A stretch of 64,000 nucleotides of DNA from Blastococcus sp. Marseille-P5729 (GCF_900292035.1 NZ_OMPO01000002.1:310001-374000); one strand, 5' to 3'. Positions 7,481 through 16,240 are shown, counted from the first letter of the stretch. The notes: generated from the sequence alone by a model not told the origin. A program made the numbers and translations.

Positions 7481-10444
7481 CTAGTGCGGGAGGACGCGCG
7501 AGCCGCGGTCGGTGCGTTCGATGACCAGCTGCGTGGTGATGCGGGTGCGCATCTCCTCGACGTGGCTGATCACGCCGATGGTGCGGCCCACCTGGCGCAG
7601 GTCGTCGATCACCCGCATCGCCAGGTCGAGGGTGTCGGCATCGAGCGAGCCGAAGCCTTCGTCGATGAACAGCGAGTCCAGCGACATCGCACCGGTCTCG
7701 TTGGTCACCACCTCCGCGAGCCCCAGCGCGAGCGCGACGGAGGCGTAGAAGGTCTCGCCACCGGACAGCGAGTGCGGCGGCCTCGCCTTGCCGGTGTAGG
7801 CATCGAAGACCTCGAGCCCCAGCCCTCCGTGCCCCCGCGCCGTACGCCGCTCGTCGGTGTGCCGCAGCGTGTATCGACCCGACGACATCCGCATGAGGTG
7901 CTCGCTCGCTACCGCAGTCACCTGCTCGAGACGTGCCGCGAGGAAGTAGGAGGTCAAGTTCATCTTCTTCGTGTTGGGGCCCATGCCACGAATCAGCAGC
8001 GCCAGCGACTTCACCTCGGCGGCACGCGCGGCGGTCGCGAGCGCCGCAGCGAGGTCGGCGCGCGAGTCGCGAGCGAGCTGCTGCAGCCGGTCGGCCTTGC
8101 GCGTAGCGCTGGCGGCGTCGGACCGCGCCCCGTGCTCGTCGGCGCGGGCCTGCCGCAGGGTCTCCTGCAGGCCTTCGAGGTCCGGTCGCTCGGTGGGTAG
8201 GTCGCACAGCCGCGGATCGCTGAGCCGCGTCTGCGCGGCTACCTCATCACGTTCGAAGGCAGCAATCATCTCCGCCGCCTCGGTGAGGGTCTGCTTCGAC
8301 AGCGAGGCAGCCACCGCTTCGGCCACCGATACGAATCCCGCCTCTTCGGCGGCCTCGTCGGCGGCGGCCGCCGCCTTCAGCAGGGCGGCGTCGGCGGCGG
8401 CGTGCGTCTCGATCGCCGCGGCGTACGCCTCGATGGTCTCGATGTCGGCCTCGATCTGCTCGGCGCGCTCCGCGACCGAGGCGTGCCCGTCGCGGGCCTT
8501 CTCGATGGCGGCGGACTGACGATCGATGTCGGTGCTGAGCTCGCGGACGGCGCCCGCCAGCTCGGTGCTGCGCTGCTCGGCCGCGTGCAGCTCGCCGGTG
8601 ATCCGCTCGATGTCGGCGTCGACGGCCTCGAGCCGGCCGAGGGCGGCCGGGATCCGGTCTGCGGCGTCGGACGCCTCCTTGGCTCGCCCGCGGGCGGCCT
8701 TGAGCTCCTTCTTGATGGCGGCCGGGGGCCGCTCCCCGCAGACCGCGAGCTGTCCGCTCAGCATCGACTCGAGCTCACCGACGCTCTTGTCGGCCATCTC
8801 CTTCACCCGACGCGCGTCGTCGACGCGCTTCTCCGCCGCTTCGATCTCCTCCGGGGTCGGGGCGTCGCCCGCGCGGCGGGCTGGCTTGGGGTGGCTGATG
8901 CTGCCGCAGACCGCGCACTCGTGACCGTCGCGCAGCTCGCCGGCGAGCTCGGCGGCCATGCCGGAGATGCGGCGTTCGCGGAGATTCAGCTCGGCCTCTC
9001 GCGCGGCCGTCGCGTCGTCCGCACGCTCGGAGCGGTAGATGCGCGCCTCGACGAGTCTGGCCCTGGTCTGCTCGGCCGCCGACGACGCCGCGAGCGCCTC
9101 GGTCAGCCGTTGGACCGCAGCTGCGGCGTCCTCGCGTACGGCGGCCCGCTCACGAAGCTCCGTCAGCTCCTTCTCCGCGGCGAGCCGCTGGGCCGGCAGC
9201 TCGGCCAGCGTCTGACGCAGCGCCCTCACCGACTCGCCCGCCTCGCCGGCCTGCTCCTGCGCCGTTGCCACGAGCTCGCGCTGCGCGTCGATCCGCTGCT
9301 CGGCGCGCAGCGCGTCGTCCAGCGCCCCACGCTGGGTGCTCAGCGCGCGGGCCCGCGCGCGCACCTTGGCCAACGGTTTGCCGACCAGCGCCGGCTCGAT
9401 CGCGGCGACCCGCTCCTGCGCGGCGGTGCGGCCCTCGTGGGCCTGGGCGAGCTCGGCGTCCCGGTCCGCGCGCTCACGCTCCAGCGGGACGACGACCGCG
9501 GCGGCAGCGGCGCGGTCGTACTTCTCACGCAACAGCCCGATGCCCTCCCGCTGGGCCTCGACGCGGTCGCGGAGGGTGACTGCCTCGCGGTACTCCTGCT
9601 GGCGCTTGACCAGGTCCTCGGCGTCCCGCACCCGGGCGGCCGCCTCCTCGTGCAGTCGGGTGGCGATCGACACCGCGGTCTCCGCCGCCGCGAGCCGATC
9701 GCGGTGCGTCCGCGCCAGAGTCTCGAACCACGTCCCGTCGACCTTCTCGGGCAGCTCGTCGTCGGGAATCTCCGCCACCGCCTGCGCCGTCGTGAGCAGG
9801 TTCTGGACCTTCGCCTCGGCTTCCGCCGCCCGGGCGGCCTCAGCGCGCTGGCGGTCGTCGAACCACTGCTCGACGTCGTGGAAGCGATGCGCGTTGAACA
9901 GTGAGGTCAGCAGCTTCTCGCGGACGTCGTCCGAGGCGTGCAAGAACTCGGCGAACTGTCCCTGCGGCAGCAGCACGACCTGGGTGAACTGATCGCAGTT
10001 CAGCCCGATCCGCTCTTGAAGCCAGTCGTTGGCGACGTTCTCCTTGCGCGCGCCCTCGACGCCGATCCAGCGCCCGTCGACCTGCTGCTCGACGGCGACC
10101 GAGGCACGCTCGACGGTGAATCCCTCGCCGCGGTGCTTGGGCCGCTCATAGGACGGCGAGCGGTGCACCCGCAGCCGCTGGTCGCCGATCGTCACCTCGA
10201 GCACGACTTCGGGCTTGGTGCGGGAGTCCGCGAAGTCGCTCTTCAGCCGGGACAGGTGGCCATCGCGGGTGCCGGGCAGCCGGCCGTACAGGGCGTAGGT
10301 GACCGCATCGAGGACCGTGGACTTGCCGGCGCCGGTCGGCCCGGTGAACAGGAACAGCCCGTCGGCGGCCAGGGCATCGAAGTCGATCGTCTCGGTGGCG
10401 ACGTACGGCCCGATCGCCGTCATCGTGAGGGAGTGCAGTCTCAT
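7481..10444 (-). CDS. sbcC: Exonuclease SbcC, SMC-like ATPase
   Basis: 987 residues. SbcC is the ATPase and coiled-coil arm of the SbcCD (Rad50/Mre11-type) nuclease that cleaves DNA hairpins and blocked ends. The Walker A motif GPTGAGKST is at residues 35-43. Long Ala/Glu/Arg-rich coiled coils flank a central zinc hook CAVC (cysteines 510 and 513). The C-terminal ATPase lobe has the signature LSGGETFYASVALALG and Walker B/D-loop LFIDEGFGSLD. The start overlaps the sbcD stop by 4 bp (ATGA), so the two are translationally coupled. It is notable that the window around this hairpin nuclease is rich in long perfect hairpins. Confidence 0.96.
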   Translation of the reverse strand: MRLHSLTMTAIGPYVATETIDFDALAADGLFLFTGPTGAGKSTVLDAVTYALYGRLPGTRDGHLSRLKSDFADSRTKPEVVLEVTIGDQRLRVHRSPSYERPKHRGEGFTVERASVAVEQQVDGRWIGVEGARKENVANDWLQERIGLNCDQFTQVVLLPQGQFAEFLHASDDVREKLLTSLFNAHRFHDVEQWFDDRQRAEAARAAEAEAKVQNLLTTAQAVAEIPDDELPEKVDGTWFETLARTHRDRLAAAETAVSIATRLHEEAAARVRDAEDLVKRQQEYREAVTLRDRVEAQREGIGLLREKYDRAAAAAVVVPLERERADRDAELAQAHEGRTAAQERVAAIEPALVGKPLAKVRARARALSTQRGALDDALRAEQRIDAQRELVATAQEQAGEAGESVRALRQTLAELPAQRLAAEKELTELRERAAVREDAAAAVQRLTEALAASSAAEQTRARLVEARIYRSERADDATAAREAELNLRERRISGMAAELAGELRDGHECAVCGSISHPKPARRAGDAPTPEEIEAAEKRVDDARRVKEMADKSVGELESMLSGQLAVCGERPPAAIKKELKAARGRAKEASDAADRIPAALGRLEAVDADIERITGELHAAEQRSTELAGAVRELSTDIDRQSAAIEKARDGHASVAERAEQIEADIETIEAYAAAIETHAAADAALLKAAAAADEAAEEAGFVSVAEAVAASLSKQTLTEAAEMIAAFERDEVAAQTRLSDPRLCDLPTERPDLEGLQETLRQARADEHGARSDAASATRKADRLQQLARDSRADLAAALATAARAAEVKSLALLIRGMGPNTKKMNLTSYFLAARLEQVTAVASEHLMRMSSGRYTLRHTDERRTARGHGGLGLEVFDAYTGKARPPHSLSGGETFYASVALALGLAEVVTNETGAMSLDSLFIDEGFGSLDADTLDLAMRVIDDLRQVGRTIGVISHVEEMRTRITTQLVIERTDRGSRVLPH

Positions 10445-11634
10445 GCTCGTGCCTCCTGGGCCCGCAGTGCCTCGTATGCCTCGCGGATCAGCTCGCTCTC
10501 CAGCTCGCTCGCCTCGACCCCGCCGCGCATCTCGGCGATGAAGCCGGCGGTGAGCTCCTCGTCGCTCTTGCCCCGGACTCGCTCCGCGTAGCTCGCCGGC
10601 GCCTGCCCGGGGACGCTGTCGGGCCGCAGCTCCAGGCGCACGCAGTTGGCGAATCGCTCGCGCAGCCTCCGCATCGCCTCCAGCGGATAGACCGGGTCGG
10701 TGAGCACGGCGCTGATCCAGTGGTCGACGACCGCGTCGTACGCCGGATCGCTGAGCAGCTCATCGAGCCGGCCAGTGATGACGGACATGCCGCGCGGCAC
10801 CGGGAGCTCGGCCCACGTGACCTGCTGGATGCCGGACTCGTCGAGGTCGATCAGCCACGCCCCTCGCGGGCCGTGGTCGCCGAAGGAGTAGGCCAGTGGA
10901 GAGCCGCTGTATCGGATGCGGTCGCTGAGTGTCTTGCGCGAGTGCAGGTGGCCGAGCGCGACGTAGGTCGGGCCTTCGAAGACCGCGGTGGGCGCGCATT
11001 CCACCCCGCCGCACGCGATCGAGCGCATCGAGTCGGTGATCTCTCCGGCGATGTCGGCGGCGCCCGGCATGACCGCGCCGCGGTCGCCGTCGACCGCGAA
11101 GCAGTGGGCGAGGACGACGGACCGCGCGCCGTCCCGCTCGGCCAGGTCGTCGCGGACCCGGTCCATCGCCGCGTCGAGGATCAGCTCGTGGCTGTGCAGC
11201 TCGTCGTCGCCGAAGTGGCCGCGGTCGATCTTCGGATCGAGGAACGGGATCCCGTAGAAGCACACCGGGCCGTGCTCGTCGGCGAGCTCGACCGGCCGGC
11301 CGATCTGGTCGACGGTCGTGATGACGTGCAGGCCGCCCGCGGCAGCCGCCCAGCCGCCGTAGCCCAGCCGCGACGCGCCGTCGTGGTTGCCGCTGATCAT
11401 CACGATCTGCGCACCCGCCTCGCGGACCTGCCGCAGCTGATCGGACAGGAACGCGACCGCTTCGGCAGACGGGGCCGCCCGGTCGAAGACGTCGCCGGCG
11501 ATGACGACGACGTCCACCTGCTCACGGCGCACCGTCTCGACGAGCGCGGCGAGCACCTCGCCGAGGAGGTCGAGCACCTCGGTCTCGTTGAATCGGCGTC
11601 CGACATGCCAGTCGGAGGTGTGCAGGATCCGCAT
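10441..11634 (-). CDS. sbcD: Exonuclease SbcD, Mre11-type nuclease subunit
   Basis: 397 residues. It is the Mn-dependent metallophosphoesterase nuclease of SbcCD. The motifs appear in order: DWH (D8 and H10), IAGDVFDRAAPS, MISGNHDGASRL, VLAHCF and ALGHLHSRKTL, covering the expected metal ligands. The C-terminal part holds the capping and SbcC-binding segment. It is the first gene of the sbcD-sbcC pair, with a 4-bp overlap. ATG 11634 gives the standard MRILHTSDWHVGR beginning. Confidence 0.96.
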   Translation of the reverse strand: MRILHTSDWHVGRRFNETEVLDLLGEVLAALVETVRREQVDVVVIAGDVFDRAAPSAEAVAFLSDQLRQVREAGAQIVMISGNHDGASRLGYGGWAAAAGGLHVITTVDQIGRPVELADEHGPVCFYGIPFLDPKIDRGHFGDDELHSHELILDAAMDRVRDDLAERDGARSVVLAHCFAVDGDRGAVMPGAADIAGEITDSMRSIACGGVECAPTAVFEGPTYVALGHLHSRKTLSDRIRYSGSPLAYSFGDHGPRGAWLIDLDESGIQQVTWAELPVPRGMSVITGRLDELLSDPAYDAVVDHWISAVLTDPVYPLEAMRRLRERFANCVRLELRPDSVPGQAPASYAERVRGKSDEELTAGFIAEMRGGVEASELESELIREAYEALRAQEARA

Positions 11635-11739
11635 GCCTTCAACGTAAACGGGAGCCCTGACAACTTCTCGGACCTGAGTCCGGCGAGCCGCGTCCGCCGG
11701 GGTGAGAAGGCCGACCCGGCCTGCTGACCGCGCCCGTGG

Positions 11740-12507
11740 CTACCGCAGCGGCGGGGTCTCCCAGTCGTCGGACGGGTAGGCGCGGGTGTCGCGCCGGTCG
11801 TCGTGGGCGCGAGTGTCGCACCGGTCGTCGTAGGCGCGGGTGTCTCGCCGGTCGTCGTAGGCGCGGGTGTCACGGCGGTCGTCGTACCCGCGGTCCCGGC
11901 GGTCGTCGTACCCGCCGTCGTACCCGCGGTCGGCGGGCGGCTGCTGGTGGTACTCGGCGTGCCGGCCGCCCATCTGCTCGTGGCCGAGGTGGGCGGACCG
12001 TCCGTAGCCGCCCCGGCGGGCCGCGTCGTCCTCGATCAGGTGGTTGAGCAGTTGCTGGATCTGGTTGCTGCGCGGGATGTTCGAGAACTCCTCGTCCTGG
12101 CTGTCGCCGGCCGTCTCGATCTGCAGGCTGCCCGAGCGCAGGATCCGATCGAGCAGCGACTGGCGGAACGAGACGTCGGTGATCTTCGACAGCGCGATGT
12201 CTTGCCCGGACTTGGCGAGGATGCCGCGCCGTACGACGACCCGGTTCGAGGTGATGACGTAGTGCGTGGTGCGCCAGCGCAGGAACGGCACGACGACGAA
12301 GCCGATGAACAACAGGACAGCGATCGCGATGATCACCCAGTCCACGATGTTCCAGGTGTCATCGACCGGGGTCATCGCGACGATCAGCCAGGTGGCCGCG
12401 ATGATCAGCAGCCCGATCACGGCCGGGATCACCAGGGTCAGCCAGTGCGGGTGCAGGCTCCGGACGACCTTCTCGTCCTTGGCCAGGATGTTCTCGGGAA
12501 AGCGCAT
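11740..12507 (-). CDS. Membrane protein with bacterial PH (bPH2) domain and repeat tail
   Basis: 255 residues. Two membrane segments lie at about 24-47 and 54-77. A bPH2-type domain follows, with the THYVITSNRVVVRRGILAKSG strand pair and DVSFRQSLLDRILRSGSLQIET. The C-terminal tail (from about residue 185) is hydrophilic and made of DDRRDTRAY and DDRRDRGY repeats, rich in Asp, Arg and Tyr. The domain arrangement matches small actinobacterial PH-domain membrane proteins of unknown function. ATG 12507 precedes the conserved RFPENILAKDEKVV start. The tail is encoded by a tandem DNA repeat and may vary in length between strains. Confidence 0.8.
   Translation of the reverse strand: MRFPENILAKDEKVVRSLHPHWLTLVIPAVIGLLIIAATWLIVAMTPVDDTWNIVDWVIIAIAVLLFIGFVVVPFLRWRTTHYVITSNRVVVRRGILAKSGQDIALSKITDVSFRQSLLDRILRSGSLQIETAGDSQDEEFSNIPRSNQIQQLLNHLIEDDAARRGGYGRSAHLGHEQMGGRHAEYHQQPPADRGYDGGYDDRRDRGYDDRRDTRAYDDRRDTRAYDDRCDTRAHDDRRDTRAYPSDDWETPPLR
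11776..11925. repeat. In-frame 27/24-bp tandem repeats (protein tail)
   Basis: About five imperfect units of 27 bp (nine codons, DDRRDTRAY) and 24 bp (DDRRDRGY) lie inside the 3' end of the PH-domain gene. Units differ by single bases (for example DDRCDTRAH), so the array is not newly amplified. Every unit is a multiple of three, which keeps the frame open when copy number changes. Confidence 0.8.
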
Positions 12508-12636
12508 TCGTTCCTCCGCAGGCTGGTGGTCAGCACCAAATCTACGCGAATCGCCAGGTCGGGTAGGGCAGATCGGCGCTCAGCCAGCGCGTCAGCCGGA
12601 GGCGGGCTGCGTGGCGAGGCGATGCGGTCGGGTGGC

Positions 12637-13410
12637 TCAGCCAGTCGGGCGGACGTGGATGACGTCGCCGGCGCCGACGACCACCGGCCCGTCCGCCGTC
12701 CGGACGACGAGACGCCCCTCCTGATCGACATCCTCGGCGATCCCGAGGGCCGGCGGCGCTCCCCCTGGCAGCTCCACGCGCACGCGCTGGCCGAGGGTGC
12801 CGCACGCGGTTCGATAGTCCGCCAGCAGTCCCGTGCGGACGACGTCCCCGGCGGCGCCGTCCCACCGCCGGTAGCGGGCCGCGATCGCGTTCAGGACGGC
12901 GGCCAACAGTCGCTCCCGCGAGATGTCCCAATAGTCGCCGATGACCTCCGCGGTCTCCGGCAGGCGGTCGTGCGAGCGCACGTTGAGGCCGATCCCGACC
13001 ACGGCGGCACCAGCCGCAGCCTGGGTGAGAATGCCCCCGCACTTGCCGCGGTCGGGGCCGAGCTGGACGTCGTTCGGCCACTTGAGGGCGGCGTCCACGG
13101 CGGCGGACTGCAGCGCGTCGTACACCCCCATGCCCGCCAGGATCGGGATCCAGCCCCAGTGTCGCACCGGTGCCTGCGGGCGCAGCAGGATCGAGAACAT
13201 CACCGAGGTCCCCGGCGGCGCCTCCCAGCCACGGTCGAGGCGGCCGCGGCCGGCGGTCTGGAACTCCGCGGTCCGCACGAGTCCCTGCGGGGTGCCGCGA
13301 GCGGCCTCGGCGAGGACGTCGTCGTTCGTGGAGCCGGTCTCACCGACCGCCTGCAGCTCGCTCCAGAAGGGGTCGAGCTCGCGGCGTACGGCATCAGCAT
13401 CGAAACTCAC
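12637..13410 (-). CDS. birA: Biotin--[acetyl-CoA-carboxylase] ligase
   Basis: 257 residues from GTG 13410; an upstream start at 13473 would run through an intergenic hairpin and is unlikely. The enzyme activates biotin to biotinyl-5'-AMP and attaches it to the carrier lysine of acyl-CoA carboxylase. Hallmarks are ETGSTNDDVLAEA, the adenylate-binding loop TAGRGRLDRGW and KWPNDVQ. A C-terminal beta-barrel follows. No N-terminal DNA-binding domain is present, so it is a monofunctional (group I) ligase and cannot itself be a BirA-type repressor. Biotin transporter genes and the biotinylated target AccA3 (18850-20643) lie nearby. Confidence 0.94.
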   Translation of the reverse strand: MSFDADAVRRELDPFWSELQAVGETGSTNDDVLAEAARGTPQGLVRTAEFQTAGRGRLDRGWEAPPGTSVMFSILLRPQAPVRHWGWIPILAGMGVYDALQSAAVDAALKWPNDVQLGPDRGKCGGILTQAAAGAAVVGIGLNVRSHDRLPETAEVIGDYWDISRERLLAAVLNAIAARYRRWDGAAGDVVRTGLLADYRTACGTLGQRVRVELPGGAPPALGIAEDVDQEGRLVVRTADGPVVVGAGDVIHVRPTG

Positions 13411-13425
13411 GCGCCCGACCCTATC

Positions 13426-13486
13426 GATCTGCGGGTCAGTGGAGCACGGTATGGGGCCGATAGCGTCCTCCACTGACCCGCAGGTC
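13426..13486. repeat. Intergenic hairpin, dispersed family A, copy 1
   Basis: The arms 13426-13448 and 13464-13486 pair with two mismatches; the core CTGCGGGTCAGTGGAG (13429-13444) is matched perfectly at 13468-13483. The 15-nt loop ends in CCGATAG. Related hairpins lie at 20674-20734 and 33921-33983. It occupies the gap between birA and bioN, which run in the same direction. Confidence 0.8.
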
Positions 13487-13495
13487 GGGTGCGGG

Positions 13496-14107
13496 TCAGT
13501 CGTCGCCGATGCCGCGAGCGTGCAGGGCCTCGCCGGTCGACCGGGCGTGCGCGACGACGCGGATCACCATCGGTCGCAGCACCGCCCGAGGATCACGTTG
13601 CAGCCCGCGGGCCTTCGCCGCGTCGCGTGACTCCTGCGCGAGCTGCAGGGTGGTCGGGATGCCGCGCAGCATCAGCGAGAACGCCAGCGCGACCTGCTCG
13701 GGCCGGACGCCGAAGCGCCGCAGCGGCTGCACGCCCCGGGTGACCGCATCGAGCACCTCGTCCACCGGGGTCGTCGACGTCATGACGGTCGCCAGCAGCG
13801 CGAGCGCGACCAGGTCACCCACGACAGCGACCGCGCGCTCCCAGCCCTGCTGCCAGGCCAGGTAACCGCCCAGGAAGGCCATGACCAGCAGCAGCATCCG
13901 GGTGCCGGCGAACAGCGTCCGCAGCCCCACCCGGGCGGACGCCGCGACGATCAGCGCAAGGAGCACACCGGCGACCGCCGTCCGCCAGCCGGGCAGGAAC
14001 GCCAGCGTCAGGCCGCACGCGAACAGCCCCACCAGCTTCCCGCCGGCGGGCAGCCGGTGCATCCAGGAGGTGCCGGGGCGGTAGGCGCCGAGCAGCTGCA
14101 CGCTCAT
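13496..14107 (-). CDS. bioN: Energy-coupling factor transmembrane protein (biotin uptake) BioN
   Basis: 203 residues, all-helical membrane protein of the EcfT/CbiQ/BioN family. It couples ATP hydrolysis by BioM to movement of the substrate-binding BioY in the cytoplasmic membrane. Hydrophobic helices occupy about 25-80 and 90-125. The coupling-helix region contains the family-type signature around ARGLQRDPRAVLRPM, a variant of the ARG-containing EcfT motif. The start ATG overlaps the bioM stop by 4 bp. It is the last gene of the bioY-bioM-bioN operon. Confidence 0.9.
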   Translation of the reverse strand: MSVQLLGAYRPGTSWMHRLPAGGKLVGLFACGLTLAFLPGWRTAVAGVLLALIVAASARVGLRTLFAGTRMLLLVMAFLGGYLAWQQGWERAVAVVGDLVALALLATVMTSTTPVDEVLDAVTRGVQPLRRFGVRPEQVALAFSLMLRGIPTTLQLAQESRDAAKARGLQRDPRAVLRPMVIRVVAHARSTGEALHARGIGDD

Positions 14108-14808
14108 CCGGGCTCCATGCAGGACTGCTCGTAGAACGCCACTGCCTCCGCCGCGGGCCCGTCGTAGCCGACCCGGCCCTCCTCGATCACGATGCCGCGC
14201 TCGCAGCGCCGCGCCAGCTCGAGGTCGTGCGTCACGATCACCACCTGCTGCGGCAGCGACAGCAGCAGGTCGCCGATCCTTCGCGCGTTGCGCAGGTCGA
14301 GCAGGGTGGTGGGCTCGTCAGCGACCAGCACGCTCGGGTCGGTGGCGAGGACGCCGGCCAGCGCGAGCAGCTGTCGCTGCCCGCCGGAGAGGCCGTGGAT
14401 CGAGCGCTCCCCCAGCCCGCCGAGCCCGTACCGCTCCAGCACGGACTCCGCGACAGCCTGCCGCTGCTTGGCGCCGCGCACCGTACGTCGCAGCGATAGC
14501 GCGACGTCCTCGGCGGCCGTCGGCATCACCAGCTGGGCGGCGGGATCGGAGAAGACGAACCCCACCCTGCGCCGCACCTGCGCGCCGTCCTTCACGACGT
14601 CCAACCCGTCGACGGTGACGGTGCCGCCGGTGGGCTCGATCAGCCCGTTGAGCAGCCGGGCGAGGGTCGACTTTCCCGAGCCGTTGGCGCCGATCAAGGC
14701 AGTGGTCGGCTCGGTGATCCGCAGCGTGGTCGGGTGCAGGATCGTCAGCTCACCCTCGGCGAGGGTCGGGACCCGCACCGAGGCCCGGGTGAGCTCGATC
14801 CCGGTCAC
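14104..14808 (-). CDS. bioM: ECF transporter ATPase (biotin uptake) BioM
   Basis: 234 residues from GTG 14808, which overlaps the bioY stop by 4 bp. The ABC ATPase domain has Walker A GANGSGKST, signature LSGGQRQLLALAGVLA, Walker B VLVADEPTTLLD and the switch VTHD. It energises biotin import with BioN and BioY. The frame stays open further upstream through bioY, but that part is antisense-like readthrough, and the homology begins with IELTRASVRVP. The order bioY-bioM-bioN with overlaps on both sides is the classical actinobacterial arrangement. Confidence 0.93.
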   Translation of the reverse strand: MTGIELTRASVRVPTLAEGELTILHPTTLRITEPTTALIGANGSGKSTLARLLNGLIEPTGGTVTVDGLDVVKDGAQVRRRVGFVFSDPAAQLVMPTAAEDVALSLRRTVRGAKQRQAVAESVLERYGLGGLGERSIHGLSGGQRQLLALAGVLATDPSVLVADEPTTLLDLRNARRIGDLLLSLPQQVVIVTHDLELARRCERGIVIEEGRVGYDGPAAEAVAFYEQSCMEPG

Positions 14809-15458
14809 GAGATGCGGGCACCCGCCTGCGGCTGGACGTCGTCCTGCTCGTCGTCGATCTCCGGCTCCAGCGGTGACGGACGGCCGAGGAGATCGGGGAA
14901 GGCGCGGTGGACGGCGGTCGCGACCAGCGCCATCGCGACGTTCTTGATGACGTCGCCGATCCAGAACACCCGGTCCACGGCCCACGCCTCCGACCAGCTC
15001 AGGCCCGCGCGCAGCACCATGCCGCCCATGCCGAGGGTATGGATCAGCAGGATGCTGCTGAAGAGGCCGGCGAGGAAGATCAGGCCGACGCTCTGCAGCT
15101 TGTGCCGCGGGAGCTTGGAGACGATGAAACCGCACAGGGCGGCGGCGAACGGGAACGCGACGAGGTATCCGGCGCTGGGGCCGGCGAGGACGCCGACGCC
15201 GGCGGCGCCGCCGGAGAAGACCGGCAGGCCGGCAGCGCCCACCGCGATGTACAGCAGGTTCGCCAGGAACCCGCGGACCGGACCCAGCACCGCGCCGGCG
15301 AGCAGGACGGCGAAGGTCTGCAACGTGATCGGGACCGGGCCGGCGATCTGGATCGCCGGCAGGATCGCGCACACGGCGATCAGCGCGGCGAAGCCCGCGA
15401 TCAACGCAATGTCGGTGGCAGTCGACCGGGAGCTTCCCCGGCGGGTGGTGCTGGTCAT
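14805..15458 (-). CDS. bioY: Biotin transporter substrate-binding subunit BioY
   Basis: 217 residues, six predicted membrane helices. BioY is the S-component that binds biotin. The family motif is visible around LLAGAVLGPVRGFLANLLYIAVGAAGLP and GPSAGYLVAFPFAA, given here only as landmarks near residues 55-115. The C-terminal 25 residues (PEIDDEQDDVQPQ) are acidic and cytoplasmic. It is the first gene of bioYMN, and its promoter region faces a TetR-type regulator across a double operator at 15498-15540. This strongly suggests biotin-responsive control. Confidence 0.94.
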   Translation of the reverse strand: MTSTTRRGSSRSTATDIALIAGFAALIAVCAILPAIQIAGPVPITLQTFAVLLAGAVLGPVRGFLANLLYIAVGAAGLPVFSGGAAGVGVLAGPSAGYLVAFPFAAALCGFIVSKLPRHKLQSVGLIFLAGLFSSILLIHTLGMGGMVLRAGLSWSEAWAVDRVFWIGDVIKNVAMALVATAVHRAFPDLLGRPSPLEPEIDDEQDDVQPQAGARIS

Positions 15459-15497
15459 GGGTGCCCTGGCTTTCGGGTCGGGGTGACTGGGATACAG

Positions 15498-15540
15498 TGA
15501 CCTGAACGATGTTCAGGTCAACCTGAACGGTGTTCAGGTT
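15498..15540. promoter_or_regulatory. Double palindromic operator between bioY and TetR regulator
   Basis: Two adjacent palindromes share the core CCTGAAC-N3-GTTCAGG. The first (15498-15520) has perfect 10-bp arms around GAT; the second (15520-15540) has perfect 9-bp arms around GGT. Their centres are 21 bp apart, two helical turns, so two dimers could bind the same DNA face. On the minus strand a TTGACC hexamer (15516-15521) inside the operator could be the bioY -35 box. The inferred binder is the adjacent TetR protein, by analogy with BioQ of corynebacteria and mycobacteria. Confidence 0.8.
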
Positions 15541-15580
15541 AAGGTTGAGTGAGCCCACGGTCAAATCGGACGGATGTGAC

Positions 15581-16138
15581 ATGCGATACCACCTGGCAGA
15601 CGTCGTCGACCGCGCCCTGCGGGTGCTCGACGAGTACGGTCTCGCCGACGTCTCGATGCGGCGGCTCGCCGGGGAGCTCGGCGTCCAGCCCAGTGCGCTC
15701 TACCATCACGTCAGCAACAAGCAGCAGCTGCTCGCGCTCATGGTGGACGAGATCCTGCGGCGCGGGCGCCGTACGCCGGTGGACGACGAGTGGCCCGCCC
15801 GGTTGCTCGACAGCTGCACCACGCTGCGGGACTCGATGCTCGCCTACCGGGACGGCGCCGAACTGGTCGCGACCGTGCACGCCTACGGGCTGGGCAGCCA
15901 CGACCCGGCCGACGATATCGCCGCGATCCTGCTCGACGCGGGCTTCGAGCCCGCGCTCGCCGTGACCGCCGCACGCACCCTGCTGCACGTGACCTTCGGC
16001 TACACCGGCGAGGAGCAGACCCACCTGCAGGCCGCGAGCGTGGGAGCCATCGACGGGGAGGGCACGCTGCCGGCGGGCAGCTTCGCGTCGTCCATCTCGC
16101 TGATCATCGACGGCCTGCGGGCCCACACCCCCGCCTGA
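15581..16138 (+). CDS. bioQ: TetR/AcrR-family regulator, BioQ-like
   Basis: 185 residues from ATG 15581. A GTG at 15530 in the same frame lies inside the operator and is rejected. The N-terminal helix-turn-helix is clear: ADVSMRRLAGELGVQPSALYHHV, followed by KQQLLALMVDEIL. The C-terminal ligand or dimer domain is of the TetR_C type. It is divergent from bioY, with two palindromic operators in the 122-bp gap. The gene name BioQ is inferred from context (bioYMN, birA, carboxylase) and from the known role of TetR-type BioQ in actinobacterial biotin control; the symbol is tentative. Confidence 0.82.
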   Translation: MRYHLADVVDRALRVLDEYGLADVSMRRLAGELGVQPSALYHHVSNKQQLLALMVDEILRRGRRTPVDDEWPARLLDSCTTLRDSMLAYRDGAELVATVHAYGLGSHDPADDIAAILLDAGFEPALAVTAARTLLHVTFGYTGEEQTHLQAASVGAIDGEGTLPAGSFASSISLIIDGLRAHTPA

Positions 16139-16194
16139 TACCTGCCGCTGCGGGCTTCGTACGCTGCGGGCGTCCGACGTCCGTGGAGTCATCA

Positions 16195-16240
16195 GGGCTA
16201 GTTGCGACCTAGCCCCGACCAACCCACCGCCGAACGGGCG
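16195..16240. repeat. Intergenic hairpin, dispersed family B, copy 2
   Basis: A 7-bp stem GGGCTAG/CTAGCCC (16195-16201 and 16209-16215) is followed by CGACCAACCCACCGCCGAACGGGC, which repeats the right side of the hairpin at 6399-6425 with a few changes. It lies between the convergent-free gap of the TetR gene and accD5. The left arm is degenerate, so this copy looks decayed. Confidence 0.6.

Noticed and set aside
8402-9904. Long open frame antisense to sbcC (also 2341-4575 antisense to dnaE2 and 11803-13476 antisense to the PH and birA genes)
   Set aside because: These frames follow from very high third-position GC in the real genes; they have no family motifs, no ribosome-binding sites and cross known gene borders.
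15530-15580. GTG 15530 as the regulator start
   Set aside because: It lies inside the second palindromic operator, and the helix-turn-helix domain begins normally from ATG 15581.
14104-15582. Single 492-codon frame joining bioM and upstream sequence
   Set aside because: The upstream part is out of frame with bioY and has no homology; the GTG at 14808 with a 4-bp overlap explains the real bioM.
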